A stretch of DNA of 64,000 bases from Monarcha castaneiventris obscurior. Taxonomy: Eukaryota; Chordata; Aves; Passeriformes; Monarchidae. Below the pieces are notes generated by a model. It worked only from the letters and a program-made list of their open reading frames with translations. It ran no database searches and was not told the origin of the DNA. The translations under genes and the position numbers were made by a program. The DNA lies in assembly GCA_026261815.1 (NCBI GenBank), contig JAMPIT010000354.1, positions 744,001-808,000 on the forward strand, written 5' to 3'. This document shows positions 25,930 through 64,000 of the stretch, one piece after another (the stretch's first letter is position 1; every line of letters starts with the position of its first letter).

Positions 25930-26240
25930 GACTGCCGGTGACTGGATATACTCGGGTCCCGCCTGGATGACTCCCGGTGGCCTGATCTGCCGTACCTGGT
26001 GCTGCCTCGACGGTTCCCAGTGATCAACTCTGTCGTGCCCGCTGCTGGCTGGACGACCCCCGGTGACTCAGGTCCCGCCTGGACGGCTCCCGGTGCCCGG
26101 ATCCCCTGTACCCGGCGCTGCCCGGACGGCTCCCGCTGCCCGCTGCCCGCCTACCCCGTGCCCGGCAGGACGGCTCCCGGTGTCCCGATCTACCGTGCGC
26201 GGCGGGACGGCTCCCGGTGCTCGGACGTGGCGCTCCTGGT
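25930..26240. repeat. Degenerate ~30-43-bp GC minisatellite in FZD2 leader
   Basis: About eight units, each opening with GCCTGGACGGCTCCCGGTG or a close variant, near 25923, 25961, 26004, 26047, 26077, 26120, 26164 and 26201, separated by variable tails. The first lies about 70 bp upstream of the FZD2 initiator. On the minus strand it reads as reiterated CACCGGGAGCCGTCC. Confidence 0.8.
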
Positions 26241-26381
26241 GCTCGGAACAGACGCTCCCGGTGCTTCGCGGCGCTGCTGCCGCTGCTCGAACTTGGCGAT
26301 CCCGCTTCTCCCGGTGCCGGGTCCCGGAGCCGCGGGCGGGCGGTGGTGCCGGGAGCGGGGCGGGAGGAGGGTCCCGGGGGC

Positions 26382-26442
26382 TGCCGGGGGGGTGCCGGGG
26401 GGGTGCCGGGGGGGTGCCGGGGGGGTGCCGGGGGTGCCGGGG
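26382..26442. repeat. 11-bp G-rich minisatellite TGCC(G)7
   Basis: Four perfect tandem TGCCGGGGGGG units followed by two shorter ones with five and four G. The seven-G runs give strong G-quadruplex potential on the plus strand, which is the template strand for FZD2, about 530 bp upstream of its ATG. Confidence 0.95.
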
Positions 26443-26749
26443 TCCCGGGGCGCGGGGAGCGGAGCGGCCGCACCGGACGCTCCCGCCGCCTTTGTGCGGG
26501 GCAGCGCCGCGTCCCCGCCGGGCGGGGCCAGCGCCCCCCGCCCCGCCCCCCTGCGGCCCCGCCCCGCCCGCTCCGCCAATCACGTTCAAACTGCGCGGAC
26601 GCCACGCCCCCGTCGATCCTGGTCACGCCCACCCGGCCACGCCCCGTCCCGGGGGTCACCGCCCCCCCCGCAAACTTTTTCCGAGTCGCGCAGAGTCCCC
26701 GAACTCCCCCCGCGGGTGGGGTCGGGCCGGGGCCGCGGGGAAACGGCCC

Positions 26750-27190
26750 TCCCGTGTCCCCTGTGCCCCCGTGTCCCCCGTGCCCCGTGTCCCCCGTCCC
26801 CAAACCGCATTGTGGCCTCTGCCTCCCGTGTCCCCTGAGCTCCGTGTCCCCTGTGACCCCCGTGCCATGTCTCCCCTTGGTCCCCGCTCTGTGTGCCCCG
26901 CTCTCCTGTGTCTCCCCGTGTTCCCAGCTTACCCCCCGTCTCCTGACAACCCCCGTGTCCACTGTACCTCTGCCCTGTGTCCTTCCCCTGCGCCTCCCAT
27001 GTACCCTGTGCCCCCCGAGTGCTCTGCACCACCCCCGTGTCTCCTGCCCCCTGTGCCTGCTCCATCCCCCGCTGTGTTCCCTAGCGCGCTGTGGCCTCTG
27101 CACTCCCTCCATGTCTCCTGCCCCCTCTGTGTCTCCTGTGACCCCCTCGTGTCCTCTGCACTCCTCGGGTCCCCTAATCCCCCCACCATG
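26750..27190. repeat. Degenerate GTGTCCCCTGTGCCCC-type simple repeat
   Basis: Long low-complexity tract rich in GTGTCCCC, GTGCCCC and CCTCTG with no stable period. Responsible for the Pro/Ser/Cys-rich open frames here. Confidence 0.7.
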
Positions 27191-27559
27191 ACCTGTGGCA
27201 CTGCTCCCCCCGGCCTAAGACCCATATCCACCCTGACATGCTGCAGGGGGTCCCCCAGTGCCCCCAGGTCCCACTTTAGAGTGCAGTGGCGCCAGATTAG
27301 CTCCCCTGCCCCGCTGGAGGCCTCCAGAACAGGGGTGCAGTGACCCCAACATCCCTTGTCCCCAGGTGTCAGCCAGGCAGTGCCACCACTCTGTGGGTTG
27401 TCCATGGCCACCTTGGGCTGCTGCACCCCCACAAGGCCACAGTACAGCCAGGGGTGTCCCCAAATTAGTGGGGGGTGGTGGGGAATATCCCTACCCCTCC
27501 CCAATCCCACACCTTGCACCCCAACTGGGGTTGTGGTGAAGGGAACCTGTCCCCCAAAA

Positions 27560-27925
27560 TAGGGCAGTGGGACAGGCCTGGGGGACTGGGACACACTGCG
27601 GGGAACTGGGACAGACTGCGGGGGCAGGTCTTGGACATGCCAGAGGGGGACAGGGCTATGCCTGGAGGGAACCAGGACACACTGGGAGGATCCAGGACGT
27701 GCTGGGGGGGTCTGGGACACACTGGGGAAACACTGGAACACACTATGGGGATACTGGGACACAGCAGGGGGATCCAGGATGTGCTGCAGGCATCCAAGAC
27801 ACATCGAGACTGTTGGGACACAGGGAGGTCAAGCACAGGGGGGTCACAGGACACACCGGGGGGTCAAGCACACACTGAGGAGATTGAGACACACTGGCAG
27901 AGACTGGGACACACTGGAGACTCTC
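27560..27925. repeat. Degenerate GGGACACACTGGGG minisatellite
   Basis: GGGACACACTG or near variants recur around a dozen times with spacers of 15-40 bases. Translates to HTGGSRT/LGHTG-like artefacts. Confidence 0.75.
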
Positions 27926-28124
27926 ATCAGGAAAAGAAACTGTGGGCGATCACCTCAAATTTCAGCACCAGGATGGGGGGCTGCCTTTCCCAAGGCAAGG
28001 GCAGCCGGGGGGGCTGTGGTGGGCAGGCCCCTGCCCCCGTCCGCTCTGTTTTGGGGGGCTGGGGGGCTTCTGGCAGCCCCCTTCCCTCCCTCCCTCTGCG
28101 TCCTCCCTCCCTTTCTCTCCCTTT

Positions 28125-28225
28125 CCTGTAACTTAAGCTTTTGTTGTGAGCAGGAGACCCGGGCTGCCGTGAAAAGAGGGGGCCCCACCGCCTTTCAGAG
28201 CGTAATTGAAACCATTGCGGCTCCT
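28125..28225. promoter_or_regulatory. Candidate conserved non-coding element
   Basis: A stretch of balanced complexity (TTTTGTTGTGAGCAGG, CGTAATTGAAACCATTG) between low-complexity blocks in the FZD2-GPATCH8 spacer. It holds homeodomain-like TAATTG and SOX-like CCATTG matches. Function is inference. Confidence 0.3.
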
Positions 28226-28606
28226 GGCCGAGGGGGAAGGGCAGGGGGGGCTCCAAAATCAAAGCCTGGAGGGGAAAGACGGGACACACGATGCTGCCGG
28301 CCCCCTCTCCCCGCCAGCCTCCCCGGCCCGGACGTGCCGGGTGTCCCCGCGGGGCTGCCGGGGGCTCTCCCCGCTCCCGGGGCTGGCGGAGGCTCCGAGG
28401 GTGCTGCGGGGTGAGGCGCTGAGATGGGAGCCAGGGCTGGCTGTCCCCGATGGGGCACCCAGTGGTGCTGCCTTTGGGCCCCGCCGTGTGCCCGGGCACG
28501 GCCGGGATCGGTGGGTCCCGGGCGGGAGGCGGCGGAGAGGCGCTGGCACGGCGCCGGCGGCGGGGGCCGAGCCCGGAGCCCGGCCAAGCGCTGCCTCCGG
28601 CCCGTT

Positions 28607-28650
28607 CCCGCTCCCATTCCCGCTCCCATTCCCGCTCCCCGCCTGCAGTG
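28607..28650. repeat. 12-bp tandem repeat CGCTCCCATTCC
   Basis: Three and a half copies of CGCTCCCATTCC. Confidence 0.9.
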
Positions 28651-28849
28651 GGAACGCGTGGCGGCTGCTCCGGCCGCAGCTCCTCTCGGCCCTGTGGCGG
28701 CAGGGTCTGGTTAGGTGACCCCGCCGTGTCCCTCAGGCCCACAGAGACAGGGACCGAGAGGTGCAGAGGTGTCTGCACAGCCACGTGGATCTTGGCTTCC
28801 TAAACACTTCAGGTTTTGGCTTCTTTCCGGAGATGGGGGGGGGGGTCAC

Positions 28850-30060
28850 TTCCAGGGGAGGTTGCAGAGGCTGTTCCCGTGCTCCCTGTCCTCCTGGGTG
28901 CTGGTGGCTCAGGACAAGCATCCCCAGAGCCTCCAGGGACACAGTGGGACATGGTTCCTCCTAGAGTGGGTGCCAAGCCCTCCTGGGGAGGGCGAAACCC
29001 AGAGCAGACCCACTGGTCAGCCCCAAAAGGAACCCCAGGGTGGGCTGGGGGTGTCAGGGGACACCCCAAAGAGACAGGCAGTCGGGTCCTGCCTGCTCAG
29101 GGGTGTCCCCTCACAGGGACATTTAGGTTGGCCAGGGAATCCCGTTGATACCACTTGTCCCTGTCACCAGACTCCCAGCCCCATCCCCAGGCCCTGCCAG
29201 GGGCATGAAGGGTGGCAGAGGGTGCTGTCCCCTCCCTAAAGCTTCCCAGAGGGCACTGGGGTTGGTGTCCTGTGTGGAGGGGATACTGTGAAGACAAGGA
29301 CCAATGCTTGAACCCAGTGGGAGTGGGTGGGTGCTGCCCAGACTGGGCTTTACTGGGAGTATGGGGCTAAACCCAGCTCTTCCCTCCCAGCTCCCCTTCA
29401 TGTCCTCCCAGAGCTGCTCAGGGTGGGGGGCACCCAGAACTCCCAATCCTCCCAGTGCTCCACTCTCACTTCATCCCAATACAGCACTGGGGGATGCTGG
29501 TGGGCACCCAGTGTTTCCAGTTCTCTGCTCCCAGAACCCAAGGGGGAGGCCTGTGGGTACCACCACCTCCAAGAGGCTGGTGGCTCCCATGTCCCTGGTG
29601 GAGCAGGACATGGTGCCCATTCAGCCCCCCTCCCTGGGATTCCTCCAGCATCATGAGGCACCAGGGTGCTTGTGGGGTCCTCCCCATCAAGGAGCACCCA
29701 TCAAGGCCAGGGATGGGGGCTCTTGGACCCCAGAAGCACCCTAGCCCAGCCACAGGCTGGTGGCCTCTTTCTGAGCCTCTTTCCATAGGGACAGCTGCCC
29801 TGGGTGTGACGCTGGGGGCAGCACCACTGCTGGCACAGGCCCCATGCATGGCCCCAAGCAGGGCTGGTGGCCAGCACCACTCTGGAGGGCAGTACTTTGA
29901 GGGGGCACTGGCACCACTAGTTTGCACTACGTGTCCCTTAGGGATGGGCACAGAGGATGGCAGAGCAGAAGTGGGGAGTGGAGGGGCTGTGGCAGGCAAT
30001 GCCGGGCAGGATGGGGACCCCGGGGGTCCACCAGGAGCACAGAGGAAGGGAAGGGCCCCC
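28850..30060. other. Intergenic, no gene seen
   Basis: Unique moderate-GC sequence. Overlapping open frames of 110-215 codons on both strands lack any recognisable domain or splice support. Confidence 0.55.
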
Positions 30061-30065
30061 CGGCC

Positions 30066-30130
30066 CTGCCCTCAGCTTTGTTTCACACTTAAGAGCCTCT
30101 AATTAAAACCAGGCACAAAGGCCCTGGCTG
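30066..30130. promoter_or_regulatory. Candidate conserved non-coding element
   Basis: CTTTGTTTCACACTTAAG and CTAATTAAAACC within 40 bp: SOX/TCF-like, NKX-like and homeodomain-like matches in succession, unlike the surrounding GC-rich spacer. About 4.2 kb upstream of FZD2. Confidence 0.3.
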
Positions 30131-30253
30131 GCGGCGGGTGCGAGGTGCCAGCAGAGGACGGGGGTCTGTCACCAAGGGAACAGGAGTGACACAGGGTCCT
30201 GGGCAAGGGCACTGCGGGGGCCCTGCACACATGGGCATGAGTGGGCACACAAG

Positions 30254-30352
30254 TACACACACACACACACACGTGTGTGTACACACACACACAAGTACCC
30301 AGACACAGACACGTGCGCGCGCACACACACACACACGTGTGCACACACACAG
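30254..30352. repeat. CA/GT dinucleotide microsatellite with GCGCGC core
   Basis: Alternating purine-pyrimidine sequence for about 100 bp: CA runs, an internal CACGTGTGTGTAC segment, and a GTGCGCGCGCAC core at about 30312-30323. Likely Z-DNA-forming and length-variable. Confidence 0.95.
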
Positions 30353-30531
30353 AAACATGCTCCCAGCCCTGAGGGCTAGGGAGAGTAGTGCTCAGGCCTG
30401 GTTTGTACTGGTCTAAACTGGTCTTATGGTCTCCAGTGGCTCTGTGGGTGGGAGGGGTCTGTGAGCAGCACTGCCCGGGGAGGTGGGGGACAGAAATGAG
30501 CCCTGGGGTGTGTGTGGGGTGAGCTAAGCCC

Positions 30532-30563
30532 TGGGCCACCTGTGGGCCACCTGTGGGCCACCT
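30532..30563. repeat. Short tandem GGGCCACCTGT, three copies
   Basis: Three near-exact 11-bp units. Confidence 0.85.
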
Positions 30564-31962
30564 GAGCCCTGGGGGCAGCCTGGTAGGCAGCAGGCACAGC
30601 TTTAGCCAAGGACCACAGAGGGTCCCCAGCTGGGACCGGAGGGCTGGCAGGTGACCCCGAGAGTGGCTGTGAGGAGCTGGGGGATGAGCCCCCACCACAA
30701 TATGGGTCTGGCCGCCTGGATCCCTCGGGGTGGTGAGACCCCAATGCCACGGTGTCCCCCAAAGCCACCCCCGGTGCCGGCGGGGCACGGAGCCCACCGG
30801 GGCAGGCGCGGGGGAAAGTGGCTTAAGCACACCTTGACCTTGCTGGCGGGGGAGGGATCCCCTCGGCTTGTCCGACACATCTCCTGCCAGCACCGGCATT
30901 GAGAGCGCGCGAGCCCGCGCGCGGAGGAGCCGGCATGAAAAGGCAGCTTAGGCATCTCCTGCTGCGAGAGATGGATTAGGGGCTTCGGGGAGGCCGGGGA
31001 CAGCCAGCGCCGCTGCCACCGTGCCGCGACGGCCGCGTGCCGGCGGCCAGGCCGCGGGGACGGGGTGGGCACGGTGGGCACACGGCCGCTGCCCCACGGC
31101 ACCGTCCCGATGGGACACGAGGGCAGCGGGAGGGAGCCTGGGGGTCCCCGAAATGGAGTGTGGAAAGCGCCAAGGGCTGTCCCGGCAGGGAGAGGACACG
31201 CGGGGCTGGCAGCCCCGGCCCCCCTGCGGGTCCCCCTGGCCTGGCCACAGCTGTCACTGTCAGGGCTTGGGTATTTTTAGAGCCGCCCGGGGACCGCAGT
31301 GACCATTTCTGCCCATGGAGCGCATGGGATCGGGGAGGGGGAGGAATGGGCACAAGTTTCCCTTTTTGCTTTTCTTTGGGGTTGGAAATGCCCTATAAGT
31401 CCCCAGGGAAGCACCTGGAGCTGGCGATGGGTCCCCATGGGGCGCAGGGACCCCATATTGGGGGGTGGGTGTGGTATGGCCATCTTGGCTCTGTCCCCAT
31501 TCTGGGTTGGGATCTGTGTTCCCGGGGCAGTGACAGTGATGCCCCACAGGGACAGCCTGGACCCCTGGGTGCCCCCCGGGAACTGTTCGTGGTCTGTGGG
31601 GTGGCCCCTGTGGTGGAAGTGCAGGAGGGATGGGGTGCCCCCTTGGCCATCCCTCCCTCTCCCAGGAACAGCTGTGCCCCCGGCTGGGGGCAGGGGACCT
31701 GCCAGCACTGGGCATGTGACAGGAGGTGACAGAGCTGCTATTTATACCTTTCTGTGTCAGGGCTGGGTGTGGGGACACCAGTGAGCCCATGCCACTGGCC
31801 CATGGTGACTCTCAGGGTCCCCTGAGTGCCCATCCGTCCCCCAGCACCAACCAAACTCCCCTGTAGGGTGGGGTGGCTCAGCGTGACCAGAAGTGTCACA
31901 CTTCGTGGTGTCACACAGCCATTCCAACTGTCTCCAGCCCAGCGGGGGCACATGGCTGACAC

Positions 31963-32135
31963 AGGGACACTGAGCTGTCCCCATGCCCAATGAGGACAGA
32001 GTTGTCCCTGTGCCCAATGTGGACACTGAGCTGTCCCTGTGTCTGACAGTGGCATGAAGCTGTTCCCAGTGTCCCAAGAAGGACACTGAGTTGTCCCTGT
32101 GCCCAATGGGACACAGAGCTGTCCCTGTGCCAGTC
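31963..32135. repeat. ~37-bp minisatellite
   Basis: About five units built on GGACACTGAGCTGTCCCTGT followed by GCCCAATG. The third to fourth unit is diverged. Confidence 0.85.
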
Positions 32136-32139
32136 CCTC

Positions 32140-33280
32140 CAGGCTGGAGGGTACCAGAGTGGGGCAGATGTGTCCCCCAACAGCCACAGGTCCTGGTGAG
32201 CACACGTCCCCAGCAGCACAGGCACTTGGCGTGGGAAGATGCCAAGTGGGGGGGACATTCATTCCCGGCCTCCCTCCTGCTCCTGTGGCAGCGGGGCTGG
32301 GGAGCACAGCCCAGAGAGGGCCCCCAGAGAAGAGGGGCCCTGGTGGATGCAGAGAGGGGCCTCTGCCATGCTGGGGTCTGGAGTTCCCTGGCCTGGGAAC
32401 ACTGTGCCCCTCGGGCACCCCACGCAGAGAAGCCCAGGGACTGTCCCAGCTCATCCCTATGGCACCAAGGGACACAAGCAGGGCTGAGAGGCCTTGGGCA
32501 GCACTGTGGGCACCCAGCCCCAGGAGCACTCCTGTTCTAAGCTCAGCACCCCTGGAGTGCCAGGTTCCCAAAGCCCAGGCAGGTTGGGTGCCCCCCACCC
32601 ATGGGTGATGATGAGCACCAGCTTTGTGCACATAGCGAGGTGGAGGGGGGGTGTTGAGATGGGGCAAAGGACACCACCACAGCTGGGTCCTGCCAAGGGG
32701 GCTGCCATGCTCCCTAGGGGTCCCCACACTCCTTGTTCCAGGTTCATCCCACCTGGCTCGACACAGCCCCATCTCCCTGCAGGGCCTTGTCTGCCCAGCT
32801 GCCCATGGTGGGTGGGGGTCCAGGGGATGGGCAGGTGTCCCAGGGACCACCTGGGTGAGGCAGGAGCTCCCTGTTGTGGGCACAGCCCCTGCACTGGGCC
32901 CAAGGGTGCCCACGGGTGGGCTGGGCTGCAGGACACTTGTGTCCGTTTGACCAAGTCACCCGCAGGGCTGCTCCACAGGGTATGGCCACACTCCCTGGGC
33001 AGGGGTCCCGGGTCCAATCTTGCCCACCTGGACCCAGCCGGGAGCTTTGGGAGGACAAGGAGGGGACCAGACCCCTGACTGGGGTTTTTGTAGGGCGTTG
33101 AGCAAAGCAGACAGGCAGAGCATCAACAGGACTTTCTTAGGGCAGTGAGGAGGAAATTCGAGATTGTTTCTGCCCAGCAAAGGCTCTCACAGCCACCCTG
33201 CAATGCAGAGGTCCCAGCTCACACCCAGCAAGTCCTTCTCAGCACACAGGGCTGGCTGGTCCCAGGAGAGAGCCATGATT
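32140..33280. other. Intergenic, no gene seen
   Basis: Unique sequence without a recognisable exon; open frames up to about 190 codons occur on both strands and appear compositional. Confidence 0.5.
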
Positions 33281-33445
33281 AGAATCATAGGGTGGTAAGG
33301 AGTTGGGATGGACCTTAAAGACCATCTAGTCCCACCCCTCCTTCCATGGGCAGGGACACCTCCCCCTAGACCAGGTGGCTCAAGGCCTTACCCAACCTGG
33401 CTTTGAGCACTGCCAGGCTTGGGGCATCCACAACCTCCCTTTCCC
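33281..33445 (-). mobile_element. CR1 LINE 3'-end fragment
   Basis: AGAATCATAGGGTGG, GGACCTTAAAGACCATCTAG, CCATGGGCAGGGACACCTCC and CCAACCTGGCTTTGAGCACT form the reversed CR1 3' end. It lies in the FZD2-GPATCH8 spacer, about 1.9 kb left of GPATCH8 exon 1. Confidence 0.9.
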
Positions 33446-33954
33446 GGGAGGTTTTAATTTCCAGACAATCCCGGGGGCATTTCCGCAGGGCTGCTGCGGT
33501 GGGGCAGCAGGCCGAGCACAGCATTCCCTCCTAACAAGGGAGAGGCACATATTCCATGCAGGAGTTCTGGCAGCACAGGCCAGCCCGGCTCACTGTAGGA
33601 ACAAAACGAGTCTAGTGCTACCCCGTGGAGCAGAAAGCACGACCACTGCTTCAGGACTCGCTGCCTCGCTGCGCAGGGCACAGGTGTCCCCTCAGGGACA
33701 GGTCTGGTGGCACATGGAGGCACAGAGAACGCCCTGCAGCCAGCCCCGATCCCCAACTCCTCTCCCTCACCCTGCCCTGACAGGCGGCAGAGGGCAGCAG
33801 GGCCCGGGCAGAGAGGCTGCTGCGGAGAGAGGGAAAGCAATGAATGAATGGAGACAGATGGGATCCGTTTTTCCTGCTGTCAGGGCGGGCGGAGGGCCGG
33901 CGGCACACGGCACTGTGCTCAGGGACAGCTGGTGACAGCTGTGCTGGGGGATGG

Positions 33955-34220
33955 AGGAGCAGAGACCTCTGCACACCCAGACCCAAAGCCTAGATCCAGA
34001 TCTCAAACCTAGATCCAGATCCCAGACCTCAAACGCAGCCCTAGCCCACAAATCCAGACCTAGATCCCATCCCCAGACCCCAAACCCAGCCAAGGTCCCC
34101 AAATCCATCCCTCAGCCCCAAGTCGCCAGCCCTGGTCCCCAAATCCAGATCCAGATCTAGATCCTAGACCCGACCCCGGTCCCAAAACCAGACCCAGACT
34201 CCCGACCCAAACCTAGCACC
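33955..34220. repeat. Degenerate CCTAGATCCAGATC / CCCCAAACCCAGCC repeat
   Basis: Low-complexity A/C-rich tract: CTAGATCCAGATC-like units (about 33988-34022, 34146-34168) alternating with CCCCAAATCCA-like units, roughly 265 bp. Confidence 0.8.
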
Positions 34221-34579
34221 TGCCCTCAGCTCCCCGGTATTGCCCAAGGCACTGCTGCTGTGCCACTGCAGAGAAGGACAGGGCTGTGTCTGCACGAGCC
34301 GGGCACACACTTCCCACTCAGGGGCGAGGAGAGGCCCCCGCAGCGCGGCCGGAGGGCTGGGGCAGGAGCCAGGGACACGAGCACAGCTCCGCCGGGCCCT
34401 GGGCTGCACCGCGGGGCTGGCTCTGAGCACCGCGATCCGCCTCAAGATTTGTGCTGGGCACCACCTCAGGGCTGGGCGCGGGTACGGCCCAGGTACGCCT
34501 CGCCCCAGGCCGGGGGCCGTTCCCAGCACCGAGGGGCTCCGGGCTGCCCTCAGCCGCCCCCCGCGCGGGCCCCAGCGAG

Positions 34580-35321
34580 CCGGCTCTGCGCATGCGCCGC
34601 CCCGGCAGGCGGCACGACCCGCAGCGCACACCGGGGGGCGGTGGCGAGCCCGCGCTCCCATTGGCTCGCACGACTATCACTCAAGCGACTGGGGCAGCTC
34701 CCATTGGCTCGAGCTGGGAGGGCGGGAAGGCTGAAGCGGGGCTCGCGCTCTGCGTTCCCCGGGTCGAGCCCTCGCCGTGTGACGGCTTTACACATGCGCG
34801 CACCAGGGGGCGGGAAGGGCGCCCCGCGCTGCGCTGCAGCTCACGCCCTAATTGGCTGCTAGGAACGCGCGTGCGCTGCTCGCGCCCTCATTGGTTGTCG
34901 GGCGCGCGCGTGTCGCCGCTCGCGCTGTCATTGGCCGCCGGGGTGCGCATGCGCGTTGCCATCTGCAGTCAGACGCGCAGCGAGGCTTGGCGGGACGTGA
35001 CTTATCGCGGCGCAGCCTTGAGGGCGCGGCCGGCCGTGCGGGGCGGTTCCGTCCCCTCGGTGTGTCGACTCCCGGTGTGCCGGTGTCTCCGGGCCGGTCC
35101 TGCCGCCGGCCCCCGCTGCAGTAGCCTCTCTTCTCCGCCGCTCCGCGCGGTGGCGCCGTCGTGAGGGAATCCCTCGTTGCTGGTCACGTGAGCAGCGTTG
35201 CTGCGCACGTGATCGGCGGGCGGCGCATGCGCGGTGTGGCGGGGGCGGTGCAGGCGGGCGGCGCTGAGGGCGGAGGCGGCGGCGGCCGGAGCGGGGCCGG
35301 GCCGGGCCGGGCCGGCGCGAA
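34580..35321 (+). promoter_or_regulatory. GPATCH8: GPATCH8 CpG-island promoter: CCAAT, NRF1 and CACGTG elements
   Basis: TATA-less CpG island ending at the GPATCH8 ATG. Inverted CCAAT boxes (ATTGG) lie at 34660, 34703, 34851, 34890 and 34930; the last three sit at the same place in successive ~40-bp tandem units. The exact palindrome GCGCATGCGC (NRF1 consensus type) occurs at 34588-34597, 34945-34954 and 35223-35232. CACGTG occurs at 35185-35190 and 35206-35211, 21 bp apart. NF-Y, NRF1 and bHLH-zip factors are the families known to use these motifs; occupancy is inference. Confidence 0.8.
34844..34965. repeat. ~40-bp tandem repeat carrying CCAAT boxes (three units)
   Basis: Units begin near 34844, 34883 and 34923. 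Each opens with CGCCCT(A/C)ATTGG or the variant CGCTGTCATTGG, and the first two share a CGCG-rich tail. The third unit diverges into the NRF1-type palindrome. Confidence 0.8.

Positions 35322-64000
<28,679 letters not shown>

Larger units (their letters stand above)
25853..26700 (-). promoter_or_regulatory. FZD2: FZD2 5' leader / CpG-island promoter
   Basis: Very GC-rich DNA upstream of the FZD2 start, containing two minisatellites (25930-26240 and 26382-26442) and dense CpG/GC boxes (CCCCGCCCC at about 26540-26575). An ATCACG-type segment with CCAAT on the plus strand lies at 26576-26580. Start site not determinable. Confidence 0.6.

Noticed and set aside
25178..26023. 281-codon open frame antisense to FZD2 and its leader
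   Set aside because: Overlaps the CRD coding sequence on the opposite strand and the leader minisatellite; compositional.
26063..27343. 426-codon Pro/Ala/Arg-rich open frame
   Set aside because: Runs through the FZD2 leader repeats and a low-complexity GTGTCCCC tract; open frames occur on both strands at once.
30099..30899. 266-codon open frame with Cys-Val-Cys repeats
   Set aside because: Passes through the CA/GT microsatellite; repeat translation.

Overview
The window is nuclear DNA from a bird, most likely a passerine-type genome on a gene-dense, GC-rich microchromosome. The grounds are several truncated CR1 LINE copies with the avian 3' end, three vertebrate genes with GT-AG introns, large CpG islands and many GC-rich minisatellites. 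Species and chromosome are inferences.

Layout. (1) 1-15,967, minus strand: PSMD11 (Rpn6, 19S proteasome lid). Eleven coding exons are present, giving codons 1-358. The last 64 or so codons lie beyond base 1. Four CR1 fragments and a near-perfect hairpin sit in its introns. (2) 15,970-16,600: its CpG-island promoter, with eleven exact GGGCGTGG boxes. (3) About 16.6-24.1 kb: an 8 kb spacer with no gene I can support. It holds several minisatellites, a CCAT microsatellite, a candidate conserved element and a 460-bp polypyrimidine tract. (4) 24,179-25,852, minus: intact single-exon FZD2 (Wnt receptor, 557 aa), preceded by a repeat-rich GC leader. (5) About 25.9-35.3 kb: spacer with more minisatellites, a CA/GT tract, a CR1 fragment and two candidate conserved elements. 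(6) 34.58-35.32 kb: a CpG-island promoter with inverted CCAAT boxes, three perfect NRF1-type palindromes and twin CACGTG boxes. It drives GPATCH8 (plus strand), whose first three coding exons (35,322; 50,690; 58,573) lie here. The rest of that gene is to the right.

FZD2 and GPATCH8 are head to head, as in human 17q21.31. PSMD11 maps to human 17q11.2, so the 16-24 kb spacer carries a junction between blocks that are far apart in human. The three genes do not form a pathway: proteasome, Wnt receptor and a G-patch nuclear protein are simply neighbours.

I found no new enzymatic or defence system, CRISPR array or RNA gene. The most interesting items are two near-perfect intronic hairpins (6,679-6,745 and 39,627-39,682) and the unusual promoter architectures. 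Most long open frames in the GC-rich spacers are by-products of base composition and repeats.
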